Assembly: GCA_008973525.1 (NCBI GenBank)
Contig: WACJ01000047.1
Coordinates: forward strand, 1,550,001-1,614,000
Length of the DNA: 64,000 bases
Direction: 5' to 3'
DNA from: Stenopsyche tienmushanensis
Lineage: Eukaryota; Arthropoda; Insecta; Trichoptera; Stenopsychidae
A program made the position numbers and the translations under genes. Numbering within the stretch: position 1 is the stretch's first letter; every line of letters starts with the position of its first letter. The notes beneath the pieces are model-generated. The model did no database searches and had not been told where the DNA came from. It saw only the letters and a list, made by a program, of their open reading frames with translations. This document shows positions 60,614-64,000 of this stretch, one piece after another.

Positions 60614-62144
60614 GATTTGGATGGCCAGTTCAATCCTGGATTTGTTCCCGAGTCAAATGCTGAGACGAGAGATGTCTTCAACAACTATAATGGAGAAACG
60701 GGAAAAGTAAGTTTAATTGCGTATTAAAAGCTATGACTTACATAGAAAAAGTGAAGATGCGTTCCATGGATTTTAAAAACCGCATAACTTTGAAACAAAT
60801 TTATAAAATATACCCAAAATCATGCAAAAAAGTTAAATCTTTATTTACTTTATTTTATGAAGAAGTAACATTTTAAGGATGTCTTGCATTATTGATAAAA
60901 TTTTAAGGATATCTGGCCTCTGGCATCTCTAATATCAGACATCCACTAGAGAAATAATAAGTATTTTATTTTCAAACTACCATCGCTGTATGATCATTTT
61001 CGTTGCGATTTTCGATATGACTCAAAATCGTCCTCTTCTTCGGAAGAAATAGTATGCGCAGTGTCAATCTCAACATTATTCCGTGTAGATTTTCTTTTTC
61101 TAACTGCATAATTTTTAATTAGTAAAGAGTTCGCTATAATACCTATCTTAAAAAAAATCACAAAATAGCGACTGTTTTAACCATTTTTTGGCTATATTTT
61201 TTCAGTTTTAATTATTTTTTAAATAGTTAAAAATTAAATTTTGACATAAATTTGGTAGGAACAATAGAAAATTATATGTAAAAGATTTTTAGCAAATTTT
61301 AAGTAAATACATTTATTAAAACGTCAGATATAATGTCAACCGCGTTGAAAAAAGTAGCTTCGAGAAAAACGCGTTTAAAGGTTAATAATTCATTTTAGAA
61401 AATTTCTTTAGAGATAATATTTTTAAAAGTCAAAACTTTAAAAAAAAGTTTAAAAAAAACAAAATCTAGATTAGAATATCCTCTTGAAGTGTGTGGTTGC
61501 AATTCAGCGATAGCAACGCAACGTGATTTGAATATTCCAGAATTGTGATTTTTTTCCAAACATTGGTTAGTGTTGATGATTTTTTTTCTATTTTATCCAA
61601 AATATCTAGATACGTGCTCTTCATGAATTAAAAAAAACTTTTAAAAAATCGCATAACTTTGAAGTCGCACAAAAAGAGGTCAGAGCGTAGTTATTTTTTG
61701 AACAATGCATGCGCATGGCATGTATGCATAATTTGGCAAAAGTGCAACGTGCATGCATGATATTTATTTAAAGTGAACATTTGCATACTGAAGATGTTAA
61801 AATTAGCATATTTGTTAAATGAGTTTCATTTTTCAAGGATGACAAAGCAATGCAAGTGGAAGAAGGTACAGCCTCAAATACAAATTTAACAGCAGCACCA
61901 CAAAGAGAACAATGGGGCAATGGCGTTGAGTTTCTCATGTCATGTATTGCCATGTCTGTTGGATTAGGAAACATTTGGAGGTTTCCATTTACGGCATATG
62001 AGAATGGAGGAGGAGCTTTTCTTATTCCATATATCATCGTTTTGATCATCATTGGAAAGCCGATATACTTCATGGAAATGATTTTAGGACAATTCTCAAG
62101 CAAAGGGACTGTCAAAGTCTACGACTTCGTACCGGCAATGAGAG
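60614..62144 (+). CDS. Sodium-dependent nutrient amino acid transporter (SLC6 family), gene 3, N-terminal exons only
   Basis: Two coding exons are visible. 60614-60706 is 31 codons, beginning [14 protein letters not shown] and ending NGETGK, phase 0 at both ends, with acceptor ttcgtag and donor gtaagt. 61838-62144 ends in phase 1 with donor gtgagt. The second exon carries an acidic leader, then [39 protein letters not shown] and [18 protein letters not shown], i.e. TM1 and TM2 with the amino acid-type Gly. It ends at the same position and phase as exon 2 of genes 1 and 2. Over 76 residues it differs from gene 2 at 6 positions by my count. The remaining exons lie beyond the window; none was found before 64000. 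The true start is unsettled: the exon at 58785 or the ATG at 61850. FNPGFVPES aligns with YNIGFTPDD of gene 1 exon 1. Confidence 0.92.
61180..61680 (-). repeat. Interspersed repeat F, copy 2 (gene 3 intron)
   Basis: Inverted copy of 8868-9395. It lies in the intron between the two visible gene 3 exons. A possible third scrap starts near 60775 (cgcataactttgaa). Confidence 0.7.
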
Positions 62145-64000
62145 GTGAGTTCACTTAATTCACTGATTTATTTTTAAGAAAACAAGTTTAAAATAGTTTT
62201 TAAAAACTCTGTTTTTGAATATTAACACATTATAAATTTAATGCCAATGCATTCAAGCATATTTTATAATATTCAGGTTTTACCTGTGTTCTCATACATT
62301 ATTTTTTGTTGAATCATTCGTATGGTATTTTGTAAAGCTGAAGCATCGAAACAAAACTAAAACAAGATTTGTGCAGATGAATGAAATAAAAACAATTCCG
62401 AACGAATTAGCCAATTTTGTCCATTGCCAAAGTATCCACTTTGTGACTCAACACACATTTTGTTCGTATATTTCCAAGAATCACGTTTCCTGGCCTTCCC
62501 AGTTTATATGCGTTCTAAATACATCTAAAATGTGTTGCAAATATCGTCATCGAGTAATTTGCATATCCGCGACATGAAAAGACTACTAATGTAGCAGATC
62601 TTGAGCATTTAGCCCATCCTAAAAATTAAAATTTGTTATTTGAGATTCATTTTCTACGCTGAGAATACTTTCATATCTATGTGCTTTGAGAATTGTGCTA
62701 AACGATTGTTGCAATCGTGCCGTGATGGAATGTTGTAGACTGAGTATTTTGTTGCGGGATTAGAAACCTAATCTTGCATAATAAAACTTATGTCATCTCA
62801 GTTTGTCATATATACGATGCCTTTAGAGTATAAAGCTTAGTGTGTATCAAAGCAATATATTTAGTGTTGAATTAAAATAATATTTAGGTTCTTAATATAT
62901 GAGATACACTACTATTAATGTATAAAAGATCTGGATTAGAACTCTAGAAGTAAAAGCAATATATATTAAAGGCATCATTACCAATTATCATTAAATTACA
63001 GCATTTTATAGCATAGTTGTCCCATATGCCATTTCCATTTGTTATAGTTTGAATGCATTTAAATCAACTTCAATAATGTGATTGGATGATGATGATCCAA
63101 GTACAATATGGTTGCCTCCATCCTCAATTTGTTCCATACGCAAATGCGCGCGCATCCAATTATCAAAGCATACTTATTCATTCCAATAATATTTTTACAT
63201 TTTAATTTTCTAATTATCCAATTATTTCTTACAAAAAATGTATTTCACATGTTACGGTAAATGCGGTCATTATTCAAAAGCACATTGAACATTGACCATG
63301 ACTTACTAAAAGTATTAGAACGTATAAAAACCCAAAAAAAAAGAAGAAAATGTGACAACAGAATAAGCGTGCATTAGAATGATACATTGAATGGATTTCT
63401 CAACATAGATTATGGGATATTTTTTGAATATTCTCCATTAAAAAAATATTTCACGTATTCAACTTATCGTTTTTACGGCCATCGCGTTAAGGACGTTCAA
63501 CAACCAGTTTCAAGTTTTAAAGTTGGAATCAGCATACTTATGCATGCTTATCGGCGAAAGATCGTCGATCGGAAAACATGTGACAATTTACCAAATACTA
63601 TACATTATTTTTTGCAATCGATCGCGATTTTAATCTTGGAACAAGATTGAGAGTTATTGTTAAAATAATCGTATTAAAAACACTTCTCATTGTTCTAACT
63701 GCTTTTCCTCTACGGATTACAAAGATAATCAAATATTGTTAATTTAATAGCAATGGTTTCTCTTGTTGAAATATAGGTTGTTTAAGATTAAATATTATAT
63801 ATTGAACGATTTGAATCTCGAACAATAAATGTATTTTAGCCTAGCCAAGGTCATACTTGGATATTTTAAAAATATTTTTTGATATGAGAGTACGATAATC
63901 AATCAATCGATTATTTTCGCGTGAAAAATCCTTGTCGATTATTTAGTTAAAGTTTTGTTCGTGTGTTTACGTATCATTTAATCAATGCCATTGCATACAA
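62145..64000 (+). other. Intron of gene 3, continuing past the window
   Basis: No exon matching the next SLC6 block (GVGQTVALS) was found, so the intron is longer than 1.85 kb, as in gene 1 (3452 bp). The last 49 bases (63952-64000) repeat 10523-10572 (gtgtttacgtatcatttaat), so another interspersed repeat begins at the right edge. The frame at 63387-63650 has no recognised motif. Confidence 0.55.

Noticed and set aside
61768..62115. 115-codon minus-strand open frame, with a similar one at 39212-39502
   Set aside because: Both are antisense shadows of the conserved SLC6 TM1-TM2 exon. Their similarity to each other comes from the sense genes.
1..64000. tRNA, rRNA, snRNA or CRISPR array
   Set aside because: No cloverleaf with A and B boxes, no rRNA-like stretch and no regularly spaced short repeats were seen by eye. 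A tRNAscan or Rfam search would be decisive.

Overview
The window is AT-rich nuclear DNA of an insect. The evidence is split genes with GT-AG introns, three genes of the SLC6 nutrient amino acid transporter (NAAT) type that insects tend to expand, and a repeat load of R1-clade, Jockey-clade and RTE-like non-LTR retrotransposons, mariner elements and hAT elements. R1-clade elements are typical of arthropods. The order cannot be fixed from the sequence alone. No bacterial genes, tRNAs, rRNAs or CRISPR arrays were seen.

The only convincing host genes are three tandem, same-strand (+) SLC6 paralogues. Gene 1 (7480-15973) has 11 coding exons and a 612-residue product. Gene 2 (38402-42134) has 11 coding exons and a 605-residue product. 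Gene 3 begins near 58.8-60.6 kb and runs off the right edge; only its N-terminal exons are in the window. Genes 1 and 2 have identical intron phases (0,1,2,0,2,0,0,1,1,0), and the gene 3 exons fit the same plan, so they are gene duplicates and not retrocopies. Over the 76 residues of the shared TM1-TM2 exon I count 6 differences between genes 2 and 3 and 15 between genes 1 and 2. All three have Gly where monoamine transporters have Asp in TM1, so all are read as amino acid symporters, probably of gut or other absorptive cells (family knowledge). Gene 2 has unusual residues in the substrate (TM6) and chloride (TM7) regions.

The rest is mostly repeats. 1.3-3.3 kb: a hAT-type element with an 8-bp target duplication, holding a Jockey fragment. 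4.4-6.6 kb: interspersed repeats and a second Jockey fragment. Gene 1 introns carry further repeats and a hAT remnant. 16.7-17.8 kb: an R1-clade tail and a 487-bp insertion with a 13-bp target duplication. 19.5-28.2 kb: a complete non-autonomous hAT, MITEs, a mariner remnant and a large inverted repeat pair. 29-34.5 kb: an inverted repeat around a ZBED/Buster-like hAT transposase remnant, then an RTE-like RT remnant. 36 kb: a mariner remnant. 42.4-45.2 kb: an RTE tail, a MITE with a 26-bp perfect palindrome, and three successive R1-clade C-terminal tails. 49-51 kb: a hAT element containing a nearly complete dead mariner. 51.8-58.3 kb: a broken mariner, a 0.67-kb inverted repeat pair and an R1 RT remnant.

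No clearly novel functional system was found. The points most worth a second look are the divergent substrate and chloride sites of gene 2, the 5-prime structure of gene 3, the datable nested insertions, and several palindromes that differ between repeat copies in informative ways.
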